Origin: a virus
Length of the DNA: 46,442 nt
Virus record (IMG/VR): IMGVR_UViG_3300025892_000038
Location: 1-46,442 of that record
Reading direction: 5' to 3' (one strand)
Position 1 is the first letter of the stretch. Every line of letters begins with the position of its first letter. Position numbers and translations under genes: made by a program. The notes beneath the pieces were generated by a model. It made no database searches. It was not told where the DNA came from and was given only the letters and a program-made list of their open reading frames with translations. Shown here piece by piece: positions 19,401 to 27,800 of the stretch.

Positions 19401-20507
19401 ACATTTACTGTTGAAGGTTTACAAAAGGCTACTGATTACAAGGTTGGTGTTCAAGCAGTAACTACAGGTGCAGCTTCTGGATTTGTATACGAAACAATTA
19501 CAACAGCAGTTGACTCAGTACAGCCTAATAAACCTGCACAAGCTACAACTATTGCAACTATACAGGGTGCAGTACAGATAATACATCATTTAGGTGCAGC
19601 AACAGATGATTCAGGTAATCCAGTAGGTACAGTAGTAAACTTTACGTTACCTTCTGATTTATCTTACTTAAATGTTTATGGTTCTACTACTTCTGGTTTT
19701 ACAGTTGCTGAATCAACTAAATTAGGAAATATACCGTGTGACGCTTCTTTTCTTAGATTAAGTATTCCAGCAGTAGCAACACTAAAAGGAGAGTCTTTAG
19801 ATAGTTCAGCAACTATGTTCTTTAGATTTACTGCAGTAGATAATGCTGGTAATGAATCAGACCCTTCTGATGAGCAACAAGGAAATGCAGACCTAGTCAA
19901 AACTGCAAACATAGACGATGCAGCTATAACAAGTGCAAAGATACAAAACTTATCAGTAGGAACAGCAAAGATTGCTGATGCAGCTATATCAAATGTCAAG
20001 ATTGGAAATTTAATTGAATCTGATAATTATTCAACTGGTACTTCAGGTTGGTCAATACAAAAATCAAATGCTACATATCCTGATGGTTTTATAGAAATAA
20101 ATGATGCTTTAATAAGAGGTAACATAACTGCTACAACAGGAAACATTGGTGGTTGGTCAATAGCTAGTAACAAACTAACTGCTGGTAACTTAGAACTAGA
20201 TGCTGGTAATACAACTATTAAAGGTAATTACTCTGCTGGTTCTTCTGGATTTAGTTTAAATAATGATGGTTCTGTTGAATTTAACAGTGGTACTTTTAGG
20301 TCAGATGTTGTTGGTGGAACATTGACTATAGGTGCTAGTGATAAATACGATAATACAACTGATACAGATATTTTTGTAGTTGATGAAAACGGTAACTTAT
20401 ACCTTGGACATCATACTCTTGGTAACGCACCATTTTCTGTAACTAATAGCGGTGACCTCGTAGCAACTTCTGTTACAATTACTGGAGGAGAATTACACAT
20501 AGGATAA
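16476..20507 (+). CDS. Tail hub/tip protein with lysozyme-like insertion, LamG half and FN3 domains
   Basis: The 1343-residue product has clear sections. Residues about 16-325 look like a GH24 (T4-type) lysozyme: FVPFVYD, GYGHT at 78-82, a FDMMVGLCFAIGKSAF helix, and LIKQRQGDIDELLG. The position of the catalytic Glu (F-E-G motif) is Ile23. Residues 325-435 are unassigned. From N436 (QTFIAPRA) to about 600 lies the second half of the LamG-like domain that begins in the previous ORF. Residues 600-850 resemble a tail hub core, about 945-1120 two fibronectin-III-like domains, and 1143-1180 the NIDDAAITSAKI / AKIADAAISNVKI shaft motif found in lambda J-type tips. No good ribosome site precedes the ATG; reinitiation after the TGA-TAA stops is likely. 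Confidence 0.8.
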   Translation: MPQFDLANANVSSSGFTKIKNRIGFVPFVYDTGYPNLGSYIDNDPIPSGSSIYAESVGGRVPFDPDFHNGVRGNLVVGYGHTYRNEGAQWRGSDALFYDFYSVKENANDSNSTSFTINSVDYAFPIQKGDVFATTDDGGKYLDASNTVITKGIRIKYIGDDTSTTNQRFSESIASTLLSEDLIGYKNKVISVFTGYEDSFPYDNTLAQEHFDMMVGLCFAIGKSAFENTFFVNRYKLVDGTSVTQTSHLTAYNDAGYALMFLGGKAKPSDYPNGDASSANNLILEHYEPILVNGVKLTWENVFLWDPALIKQRQGDIDELLGSNSSVNPTATPLNPVTNSQWYQGPPIPEDFFMARPNAPAWSDVVTSTLPSGSVSNTILELLTQGREDEIPLYYTGDASIYDTDPGNENYWEEDPFYQKAYSAFWQINNRWYKGNQTFIAPRAKSTNGPAIAAQGDGSVPPYIFGLNNGSGELGVYITSTRAESTIDGITGIDSTIWDIADGVKLGDVSNGQWVHRAITRKGNKFTTWENGTLVSQWTSDKTIKRVTRDAKSSGSDEKASMNLSIGRSQHADYFKGYIDSLKVTKGEALYDANFTPSTSAPTIDNTSNSYTGLHNVESVYNALKKIMSQMDTEYKVTNEGKIDAGPRENLFVGHGTNDPLAIIVRDSSGEDPGIIGLNPDALTTQFEAEDWVSGVEYLKNVGSDGQNIDLVERFLTDVPYYDLFGNPLERVAYVNEQDTNALMAPKRAEAYLDEFTRVKKSLSLSLEYYDIKGDFEVGDNIFVYDPEVGFVDDLTKAIADGRTAPYEAIWQGQYINPEKIRIIGITYPIEDSFGVYLRKVVNRNPYTVRYIDLSDYVIFESGNTSLDVGDLGKQIGDDLRFSNQLSGTTTGRTEYKPGKVIDPDDLSSEGIRTTTSFYTDALGTQQSIIFIEWRTPRNTSGTVIENGLHYEISVEPVNPALGDATKYFVQWGNETFTVEGLQKATDYKVGVQAVTTGAASGFVYETITTAVDSVQPNKPAQATTIATIQGAVQIIHHLGAATDDSGNPVGTVVNFTLPSDLSYLNVYGSTTSGFTVAESTKLGNIPCDASFLRLSIPAVATLKGESLDSSATMFFRFTAVDNAGNESDPSDEQQGNADLVKTANIDDAAITSAKIQNLSVGTAKIADAAISNVKIGNLIESDNYSTGTSGWSIQKSNATYPDGFIEINDALIRGNITATTGNIGGWSIASNKLTAGNLELDAGNTTIKGNYSAGSSGFSLNNDGSVEFNSGTFRSDVVGGTLTIGASDKYDNTTDTDIFVVDENGNLYLGHHTLGNAPFSVTNSGDLVATSVTITGGELHIG

Positions 20508-20508
20508 T

Positions 20509-22155
20509 ATGGGATTTCATTTAGATACAACAGGTAACGTTTGGTTGGGTAGTGGTAGTTCAGGAACTACTCTTGCTCAAGCTATTACAAATGGTCCTCC
20601 TAATTTTTATGTAACAAGTTTAGGTAGCATATATGCTGCTGCAGGAACAGTAGGTGGTATAACAATTGATTCAACTGGTATTTTTGCAAACTACGATGCT
20701 GGTAATACAGGTTTTAAAATATTTTCATCTGATGGTTCGGCTGAATTTGATGATGTAACTATTAGAGCAGAGATACAAGGTAGTAGCGTCACAGGTAGTG
20801 TGGTTATGGGTTCTGGTGGTGAAATAAAAACTTCATCAGGAACCAGTAGAATAGAAATTGGTAATACTAACGAAACTTATATTAGCTTTATACAAGGAAG
20901 TGCAACAACTGGAAGAATCGAGACTATAGCTGGTTCTGGTGGTGCAGATACTTTTAGAATATCATCATTTTTGAATGATGACTTAGAACTATATGCTGGT
21001 GGAGGTAGCGGTAAATTAGAAATAACAGCTGGAGAAATTTATATACCTGTAGGTGCAGCTTTATCTTTTTCTGGTGATGATGGCTCACCAGGTGAAGTAC
21101 TAACTAGAAATAATTCAGGTGGTGCAAACTGGGCAGCAACTTCAGGTCATAGCCACACTGGATATAGTTTCCCTAACTCAGGAACATTATTATCAAACGA
21201 TAATCATAACCACTCAAATTTATTAGATGGTTCTCACTTACTTGCTAATAATCCACATAGTGTGTATGTACAAAATGCTAATCACTCTCATTCTAACTTT
21301 TTAGAAAATGCAGATTTATCAGACTATGTAACAAATAGCAATACAAACTTCTTAAGTGCAGTAGGTCATGTGGCTATGGCAGCAGGTAACGCAGGTGTAG
21401 CTCATGGATTGACTTTAGGAGATGTTTTAACAAATAGTAATCACTCTCATGGAAATGTTCATAATCACTCAGGTACAGTCTTAACAACATCTGGAGCTGA
21501 CAATCTTTATTCAACTCCACACAATCACCCTTATGGAACTGGTAATGGTAACGGTAATGGAAATGGTAATTCTAACTTATCAAATGCAAATGTTGACACT
21601 TCTCACGGACCTCACGGTAATGGTAATCATAATCACTCAGGAACAGTATTGACTACTGCTGGGTCTGGTAACCTATATTCAGCACCTCACAATAGCCATA
21701 GTCATAACCATAGTAGTTATGTAACAAATACTACTTATAACAATCACTTGAATAACTTACACTTTTCTGACTCAAGGTTAAAGACAAATATTGTAAATAC
21801 TTCTTTTGGTCTTTCTTACATAAACTCACTAAGACCTGTTGACTATGAATATACTTCAGATACTCTTGATGCATACTTTACTGATGAAAATACACCTTTT
21901 TTAAGAGACATGTATACAGGAGTTAAACATGGTTTTATCGCACAAGAAGTAAGAACTTCTACTTTTGATAATCACGCCTCTAATACTGCTTTCGGTGGAC
22001 TTGGGTATAAAGCTGAATCAGAACAAGACAATTTTGAAGACATACAAACAGTTGACCTAGAACAATTTATAGGTCCTGTTATTAAATCTATACAAGAATT
22101 ATCTGCTAAGATAGACTTGTTAACAGCTAGAGTTGAAGAACTCGAAGGAGTATAA
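20509..22155 (+). CDS. Tail fibre with His/Asn-rich shaft and S74 intramolecular chaperone
   Basis: A 548-residue fibre. Residues 1-210 are Gly/Ser/Thr-rich beta repeats that continue the style of the preceding tip protein. Residues about 214-404 are full of His, Asn and Gly with many HxH pairs (HSHTGYSF, DNHNHSN, HNHSGTVL twice, NSHSHNHSS); in other phage fibres such pairs coordinate iron or other metals along the trimer axis. From S420 it carries the S74 chaperone: SDSRLK gives the Ser420-Lys425 dyad, followed by YINSLRPVDYEY and HGFIAQEV. The domain should trimerise, help folding, and cleave itself off before S420. A coiled coil (about 525-547) ends the protein. Its stop forms TAATG with the next start. 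Confidence 0.88.
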   Translation: MGFHLDTTGNVWLGSGSSGTTLAQAITNGPPNFYVTSLGSIYAAAGTVGGITIDSTGIFANYDAGNTGFKIFSSDGSAEFDDVTIRAEIQGSSVTGSVVMGSGGEIKTSSGTSRIEIGNTNETYISFIQGSATTGRIETIAGSGGADTFRISSFLNDDLELYAGGGSGKLEITAGEIYIPVGAALSFSGDDGSPGEVLTRNNSGGANWAATSGHSHTGYSFPNSGTLLSNDNHNHSNLLDGSHLLANNPHSVYVQNANHSHSNFLENADLSDYVTNSNTNFLSAVGHVAMAAGNAGVAHGLTLGDVLTNSNHSHGNVHNHSGTVLTTSGADNLYSTPHNHPYGTGNGNGNGNGNSNLSNANVDTSHGPHGNGNHNHSGTVLTTAGSGNLYSAPHNSHSHNHSSYVTNTTYNNHLNNLHFSDSRLKTNIVNTSFGLSYINSLRPVDYEYTSDTLDAYFTDENTPFLRDMYTGVKHGFIAQEVRTSTFDNHASNTAFGGLGYKAESEQDNFEDIQTVDLEQFIGPVIKSIQELSAKIDLLTARVEELEGV

Positions 22156-22376
22156 TGACACACGAATATAAGATAGTCGACCCATTAGAGACTGAAAGTA
22201 CAGAAGAAAAGTTGGACAAACTTTATATACAAATTCATGCACTAGAAAAGCATCACTTAGTTTTAGATGCAATTGAGTCACCTAATGAAGAAGAGACAAC
22301 TGAAATTGAGGCTATCGAATCTCAATTAACTTCACTTATCAGTGAATACGAAGGACTAGGTGGAACTTTCGATTGA
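22155..22376 (+). CDS. Small acidic coiled-coil protein
   Basis: A 73-residue protein that begins in a TAATG overlap with the S74 fibre. It is acidic, with two helices suited to coiled coil (TEEKLDKLYIQIHALEKH and TTEIEAIESQLTSLISEY). It may assist fibre folding or be a minor fibre component, in line with similar small coiled-coil genes at 23158 and 23352. No family recognised. Confidence 0.65.
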   Translation: MTHEYKIVDPLETESTEEKLDKLYIQIHALEKHHLVLDAIESPNEEETTEIEAIESQLTSLISEYEGLGGTFD

Positions 22377-23131
22377 AATTTTCTTTGGGAGGCAAACAAT
22401 CTATAGAGTTTAAGACCGATGTTGTAGGTCTTGAATCAATTTCTCCTGTTCAAAAATCTAATCATTTTGTACCTCAGTGGTTTAAAAATATGGATGATTA
22501 TATTGTAAGACAACCAAATCCAGAGGGAAGAGTACCTAATGCTTTTGGTAAGAAAAAGAAAACTGCTAAAAAGTTTAGTGGTGGAACTGTAAAAAGATGT
22601 CCTGCAATAATAGACTTGATAACTGAGGGGTTTATCATACCAATGTGGTCTGATTTTCTAATCCAAAGAAATGATACTCTTCTTGAATGGGATAACAAAA
22701 ACTTTCCATACGGTATTGAATTTCATAGTAAAGAACAAATAAGTCACTGGAAACTTAAAAAAACAGATTTTCCTGAAGGTGTTAAGTTTGTAAATCCATG
22801 GCGTATATATACTCCACCAGGTTATTCAGTTTTATTTGTAGCACCATTTTACGAATTTGAAAAAAGATTTACTGTACTACCTGGGATAGTTGAAACTGAC
22901 TCATATCACCATGTAAACTTTCCAAGCATAATACACACAAATCAAGATTTAATAATAGAAAGAGGAACTCCCTTTATACAAGTAATTCCTTTTAAAAGAG
23001 AAAATTGGGACTTCGATGTATCACGAATGACTGAAAAAGACATTGATGATGATACAACTCATAAAAATCATTTAAATACTAAATTTAAGAACGCATACCG
23101 TTCAATTACCTCTAGTTTCAATAACTCATAG
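22373..23131 (+). CDS. Unknown protein, family copy 1 of 3 (possible DUF6065)
   Basis: This 252-residue protein starts at a TTG that overlaps the upstream TGA; AGGTGGA at 22358-22364 supports it. It shares four blocks with the products at 38699 and 40825: a Cys-Pro block followed by an aliphatic-Trp run (KRCPAIIDL, FIIPMWSDF), NPWRIYTPPGYSVLF, LPGIVETDSYHHVNFPS, and GTPFIQVIPFKR. The conserved His, Asp, Cys and aromatic residues suggest an enzyme or ligand-binding fold with beta strands. I think it may belong to Pfam DUF6065 but could not check. It is the only copy among the fibre genes; the other two lie in the enzyme island 16-18 kb away. Confidence 0.7.
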   Translation: MKFSLGGKQSIEFKTDVVGLESISPVQKSNHFVPQWFKNMDDYIVRQPNPEGRVPNAFGKKKKTAKKFSGGTVKRCPAIIDLITEGFIIPMWSDFLIQRNDTLLEWDNKNFPYGIEFHSKEQISHWKLKKTDFPEGVKFVNPWRIYTPPGYSVLFVAPFYEFEKRFTVLPGIVETDSYHHVNFPSIIHTNQDLIIERGTPFIQVIPFKRENWDFDVSRMTEKDIDDDTTHKNHLNTKFKNAYRSITSSFNNS

Positions 23132-23135
23132 TATT

Positions 23136-23156
23136 ATTTACACGAGGAGTGTAAAT
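23136..23156 (+). promoter_or_regulatory. Hairpin presenting the Shine-Dalgarno sequence in its loop
   Basis: ATTTACAC at 23136-23143 pairs perfectly with GTGTAAAT at 23149-23156, with the loop GAGGA between. The stem ends one base before the ATG of the 23158 gene. The Shine-Dalgarno GAGGAG is thus formed by the loop plus the first base of the 3' stem. Depending on stability this would expose, or gate, the ribosome site. No U-run follows, so it is not a terminator. Confidence 0.6.
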
Positions 23157-23157
23157 C

Positions 23158-23352
23158 ATGCCATACGATTACGAATATCTATCTGTTGATAAACAAATAA
23201 ATTATTTAGAAAAACAAATAGAGAACAAAGAACTTAGAATATTTGAATTAGAACTTGCAGACCAAGAAGATGTGCAGATAATTCAAGATTTAGCTGACGC
23301 AAGTGCAGATATAACTGCATTAAAAGCTAAGCTATCGGAACTAGAGGAATAA
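23158..23352 (+). CDS. Small coiled-coil protein
   Basis: A 64-residue protein that is almost entirely predicted coiled coil: VDKQINYLEKQIENKELRIF and the end ITALKAKLSELEE show regular Leu/Ile spacing. It follows the loop-presented ribosome site at 23144-23149 and ends in a TAATG overlap with the next gene. It lies between fibre genes, so an oligomerisation helper for fibres is plausible; no family is recognised. Confidence 0.7.
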   Translation: MPYDYEYLSVDKQINYLEKQIENKELRIFELELADQEDVQIIQDLADASADITALKAKLSELEE

Positions 23353-23618
23353 TGTCAGAGGAACAACCAAAAAATGATTGGGATACCGATTATTACTTTT
23401 TCGACCATAATGCTAAAAGACAGCATATATTACAAAGAATGTTTGAAGCTGAAGAATTACATTTTCAGATGATTGTCGATAAATTAGATGAATCACATAC
23501 TGAATATGATAGTTGGAAGCAGACAACTGTACAATTGAAAGAAGAGTTAGATAGATTACGTTATTTATTCAAACTATACGGAGGCACATTAGGTAGCGAG
23601 TTTCCAGTAGATGAATAA
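23352..23618 (+). CDS. Small coiled-coil protein
   Basis: An 88-residue acidic protein with an aromatic N-terminus (DWDTDYYFFDHNAKRQHIL) and a long helix (VDKLDESHTEYDSWKQTTVQL ... RLRYLFKLYGG shortened here). It is joined by TAATG overlaps to the coiled-coil gene upstream and to the fibre gene downstream. The helix could trimerise. I infer a fibre-associated or fibre-folding role from position. Confidence 0.7.
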   Translation: MSEEQPKNDWDTDYYFFDHNAKRQHILQRMFEAEELHFQMIVDKLDESHTEYDSWKQTTVQLKEELDRLRYLFKLYGGTLGSEFPVDE

Positions 23619-24814
23619 TGGCTATACAAACAACACATAATGGTGCACAGCGAATTGCTGGTTCTACTGATTATAATGACCATGTATTTAGTCTTGATTC
23701 AAATGGAGACCCTTATGGCTATCAAGTTTCAAATGCAATAGTTCATATTGACGACACCACTGTTGATGGTAATGGTGACGAAATTGGATACAATCTTTAT
23801 TTAGACGCACAAACAATGGTTACTGACGGCTCGTTAGTAATGGGTACAATAGCTTCAAAAGAATTATATTTCGCTACAGACGGTACTATACATGCAAAGT
23901 TTACTACTGATGGTTACTTTGATTTATTAAGTTCAAAACTTAAATTAAATGGTAACTCTGGTGCAGCTAACCAAGTAATGAAATCTGATGGTTACGGAAA
24001 TTTAAGTTGGACAGATTTACCGAATCAACAACAAGCTTTTGGAAATATCGTTGTAACAGGTGAAGATACCATACAAGCAGATGCTACTGGAGATACCCTT
24101 AATTTAGTAGCTGGTTCAGGTATAAGTCTTTCTACTAATGGAGGTACTGATACCTTGACTATAAGTGCTTCTGGTGGTGGAGCAGCTGAAGCATTTAAGA
24201 ACATTATTGCTGGTGGTAGCACAATGATTGCTGATAGTAGTTCAGATACACTTACTTTAGTTGCTGGTTCAAATGTTACAATAACTTCAGACTCTACAAC
24301 TGACACCATAACAATTGCTGCAAGTACAAGTGGTGATGTTAACCAAAGTGCTTTTACTCAAGTAGCTTCTACAAATCAAAATACTATACAAGCAAATGCT
24401 GAAAGTGATACCTTGACAATTGATTCTGACGATGAAAGCACTTTAGATACTAGGTATAAAGCTGACCGTGACCAGATAGATATAATAACCGATACTTCAA
24501 CAAAAACTGTTAAAGTGAACAGTAAAGTACCTAAGACTTTATCAATGGTTGGTAAAGCACCCGTAGTTACCAAACTAGGAGAAAATTCTGGAGTGCCTTT
24601 AAGAAATAAATTTTTTAATGTTGCTACCTCAGATGCTGTTTCTGGAAATGGTGGATACGTAGGTGTCAGTACCAGAAGTCTACCTTTATTACAAAGCTCA
24701 GGTTCTGTAGTAGACATACTTATGCCAGCAAAAAGTGATAATTCAACTTTACAACTTACATACTTAGATAGCTCAGGTACAGAAGACATAATAGACATGG
24801 AAGTAGCTGAATAA
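23618..24814 (+). CDS. Tail fibre protein with three internal beta repeats
   Basis: The 398-residue product has an N-terminal domain (residues 1-135) similar to attachment regions of marine phage fibres, followed by three copies of a roughly 50-residue unit that begin at F141, F193 and F246. Each runs F-x-N/Q-I/V ... T-I-x-A-D/N ... DTL-x(1-4)-AGS-x-I/V-x(3-4)-T/S-x(4)-D-T-L/I-T-I, which fits a triple-stranded beta shaft. The last 90 residues are different and may be a tip or assembly domain. Joined to neighbours by TAATG overlaps on both sides, so likely translated together with the giant fibre that follows. Confidence 0.8.
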   Translation: MAIQTTHNGAQRIAGSTDYNDHVFSLDSNGDPYGYQVSNAIVHIDDTTVDGNGDEIGYNLYLDAQTMVTDGSLVMGTIASKELYFATDGTIHAKFTTDGYFDLLSSKLKLNGNSGAANQVMKSDGYGNLSWTDLPNQQQAFGNIVVTGEDTIQADATGDTLNLVAGSGISLSTNGGTDTLTISASGGGAAEAFKNIIAGGSTMIADSSSDTLTLVAGSNVTITSDSTTDTITIAASTSGDVNQSAFTQVASTNQNTIQANAESDTLTIDSDDESTLDTRYKADRDQIDIITDTSTKTVKVNSKVPKTLSMVGKAPVVTKLGENSGVPLRNKFFNVATSDAVSGNGGYVGVSTRSLPLLQSSGSVVDILMPAKSDNSTLQLTYLDSSGTEDIIDMEVAE

Positions 24815-27800
24815 TGGCAGAAAAAACGCCAGTAAGAGTTAATTATGACGGTAGTAATAACGCTATCGGTTTTGCTGAATTTCAAGCAGCAGATTTTATA
24901 GGTATAGATGATGGTGGTACTGGTGCGGTTACTGCATCTGGTGCAAGGACTGCACTAGGTATAGAAATTGGCGTAAACGTACAAGGTTACGACCAAGACT
25001 TAGCAACAATAGCAGGACTATCTCACGCAGATGGTGCTTTTATTGTTTCAAATGGTTCTGCATGGACTGTCGAAAGCGGTGCAACAGCTAGAACTTCTTT
25101 AGGATTAGGCACATCTGATACAGTCACATTTAGTGGTTTATCTGTTACCAATAATGTAACAATCTCAGGTAATTTAACTGTTGATGGTACACAAACAATT
25201 CTTAATACTGAAACATTAACAGTAGACGATAACACAATAGTCCTAAATAATAATGTAACTGGAAGTCCAACTGAAAATAGTGGAATTGAAATCGAGAGAG
25301 GAACATCAGCTAATAAATCATTACTATGGGACGAAACAAATGATTACTGGACAGTAGGAACAGATACCTTTGTTGCTGCAACATTTGAAGGAAATTTAAC
25401 TGGTAATGTTACTGGTACAGTATCTGACGTAAGTAATCATGATACAGATGACATTGCTGAAGGCTCATCAAATCTGTATTACACAACTTCTCGTTTTGAC
25501 ACAGCTTTTAGCGGTAAAGACACAGATGATTTAACCGAGGGTTCAACTAATTTATATTACACCGATACAAGGGTCGGAACTTATCTGACAACAAATAGTT
25601 ATGCTACACAAACCTATGTAGATAGTGCAGTAGCTTCTGAGAATGAATTAAGTGAGATGAACGATGTTACACTTACTAACTCTCAAAATGGTGATTTTTT
25701 AAGATATGACGGTAGTGTTTGGATTAATGATGCTGTCAATTTATCTACAGATACTATAGGTGACTACATAGAAAGTATAACTGGTGGAACTGGAATCTCT
25801 ATTGATGTCACTTCAGGAGAAGCTCAAACACCTACATTAGCAATTGACTTTAGTGAGTTTGATACTGGAAGTATTACAGAGGGAAGTAACCTCTACTATA
25901 CAAGTGCAAGAGCAGATGCTCGTATAGCAGCAGCTAGTGTTGGAGATTTATCAGATGTAACTTTAACTTCTACTGCTACAGGTGATATTCTTAGATACAA
26001 CGGTTCAGCATTCATAAATGAACCACTTAATCTAGGAACAGATACTGAGGGTGCATACGTTGCAAGCCTTGTTGCTGGAACAGGTATAGACCTTAGTAAC
26101 AACACTGGAGAAACAGCAACACCAACTATTACAGTTGACTTAGGTGACTTTAGTACTACTGACTTAGCAGAGGGAACAAACCTTTATTACACAGATGCTA
26201 GGTGGGATACCAAAATGGCAGCAGCAGACACTGGAGATTTGTCTGAAGGTTCTAATCTTTATTACACTACTGCAAGATTTGACACAGCTTTTACAGGTAA
26301 ATCTACAACAGATTTATCAGAAGGAACAAACCTCTACTACACAACAGCAAGATTTGATACTGCGTTTAGTGGTAAAGATACGGATGACTTAACAGAAGGT
26401 AGTACAAACCTTTATTTCACCTCAGAAAGAGTAGATGATAGAGTTGCTGCATTATTAGTAGATTCTACATCAAGTGGAATAGACATTAGCTATGACGACA
26501 CAAACAATCAATTAACTTTAACTGTAGACCTACCAGAAGTAGAAGATGCTTTAGAAGACATCGTAAATGGACTTGTAGTTGGAGGAACAGGAATAACATC
26601 TACTTATGATGACACTGCTGGAACATTAACTTTAACCATACCTCAAGAAGTAGGAACATCAAGCGATGTAACTTTTAATCAAGTTACTGCTGACTTAGTT
26701 GGTAATGTTACAGGAAACGTCACAGGAAACGTTACAGGTGACTTGACTGGAGATGTTACAGGAGATGTTACAGGTAATGTAACTGGTAACACAGCTGGTA
26801 CACATACAGGTGCAGTCACAGGAGATGTCACAGGAAATGTAACTGGTAATCTTACTGGTAATGTAACAGGTGATATTACTGGAAACGTTACAGGTGATTT
26901 AACAGGTGATGTTACTGGAGATGTAACAGGAAACTTAACAGGAAACGTAACTGGCAATGTAACAGGGAACGTAACTGGTACTGTTTCATCTATAACAAAT
27001 CATGATACAGACTCTCTCACAGAGGGTTCTACTAATCTTTATTATACCGATACAAGAGCTAGAGCTTCTGTTTCTGTTACTGATTCTGGAGGAGATGGTT
27101 CACTTTCATATGACAACTCGACAGGAGTTATAACATATACTGGACCATCTGCTTCAGAAGTCAGAGCACACATATCTGGTGGTACTGGTGTAACAATTAC
27201 ATCAGGTGAGATTGCAATAGGTCAGTCTGTAGGTACAACTGACAATGTAACATTTAACAATATAGATGCAGACGGAAACGTAGTTATCGATGGTAACTTA
27301 ACTGTATCAGGAACAACAACATCTGTTAACACAGAGACAATAGAATTAGCAGATAATGTTATCCTTCTTAACTCAAATGCTACAGGTAATGCTTCTCAGA
27401 ATGCAGGTATTGAGATTGAAAGAGGCGATGATAGTAATAAGACATTAGTTTGGAATGAGAGCACAGACAAGTGGTCTGTAGGTAGTGAGACATTTGTAGC
27501 AGGGACTCTTGAAGGAGCTTTGACTGGAAATGTTACAGGTACTGTTTCAGATATATCTAATCATTCGACTTCAGACTTATCTGAGGGAACAAACCTCTAT
27601 TATACAGATGCTAGAGTTTCAGCTTACCACACAGGTGGAACTGGAATAACATATAGCTCTGGAACGATAAGCATAGATTTCTCTGAGTTTGATACAGATA
27701 GTATGAACGAAGGTTCTACAAACCTTTACCACACTGCTGCAAGAGCTAGAACATCATTATCTGGTAGTACAGGTATAACTTACGACAACAGCACTGGTGC

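Noticed and set aside
26679-26957. Minus-strand ORF made of PVTFPVTSPV repeats
   Set aside because: It is the antisense reading of the VTGN repeat array, with no start context.
26701-26988. CRISPR-like or direct repeat array
   Set aside because: There are no spacers; the period is 12 bases and in frame, so it is a coding repeat.
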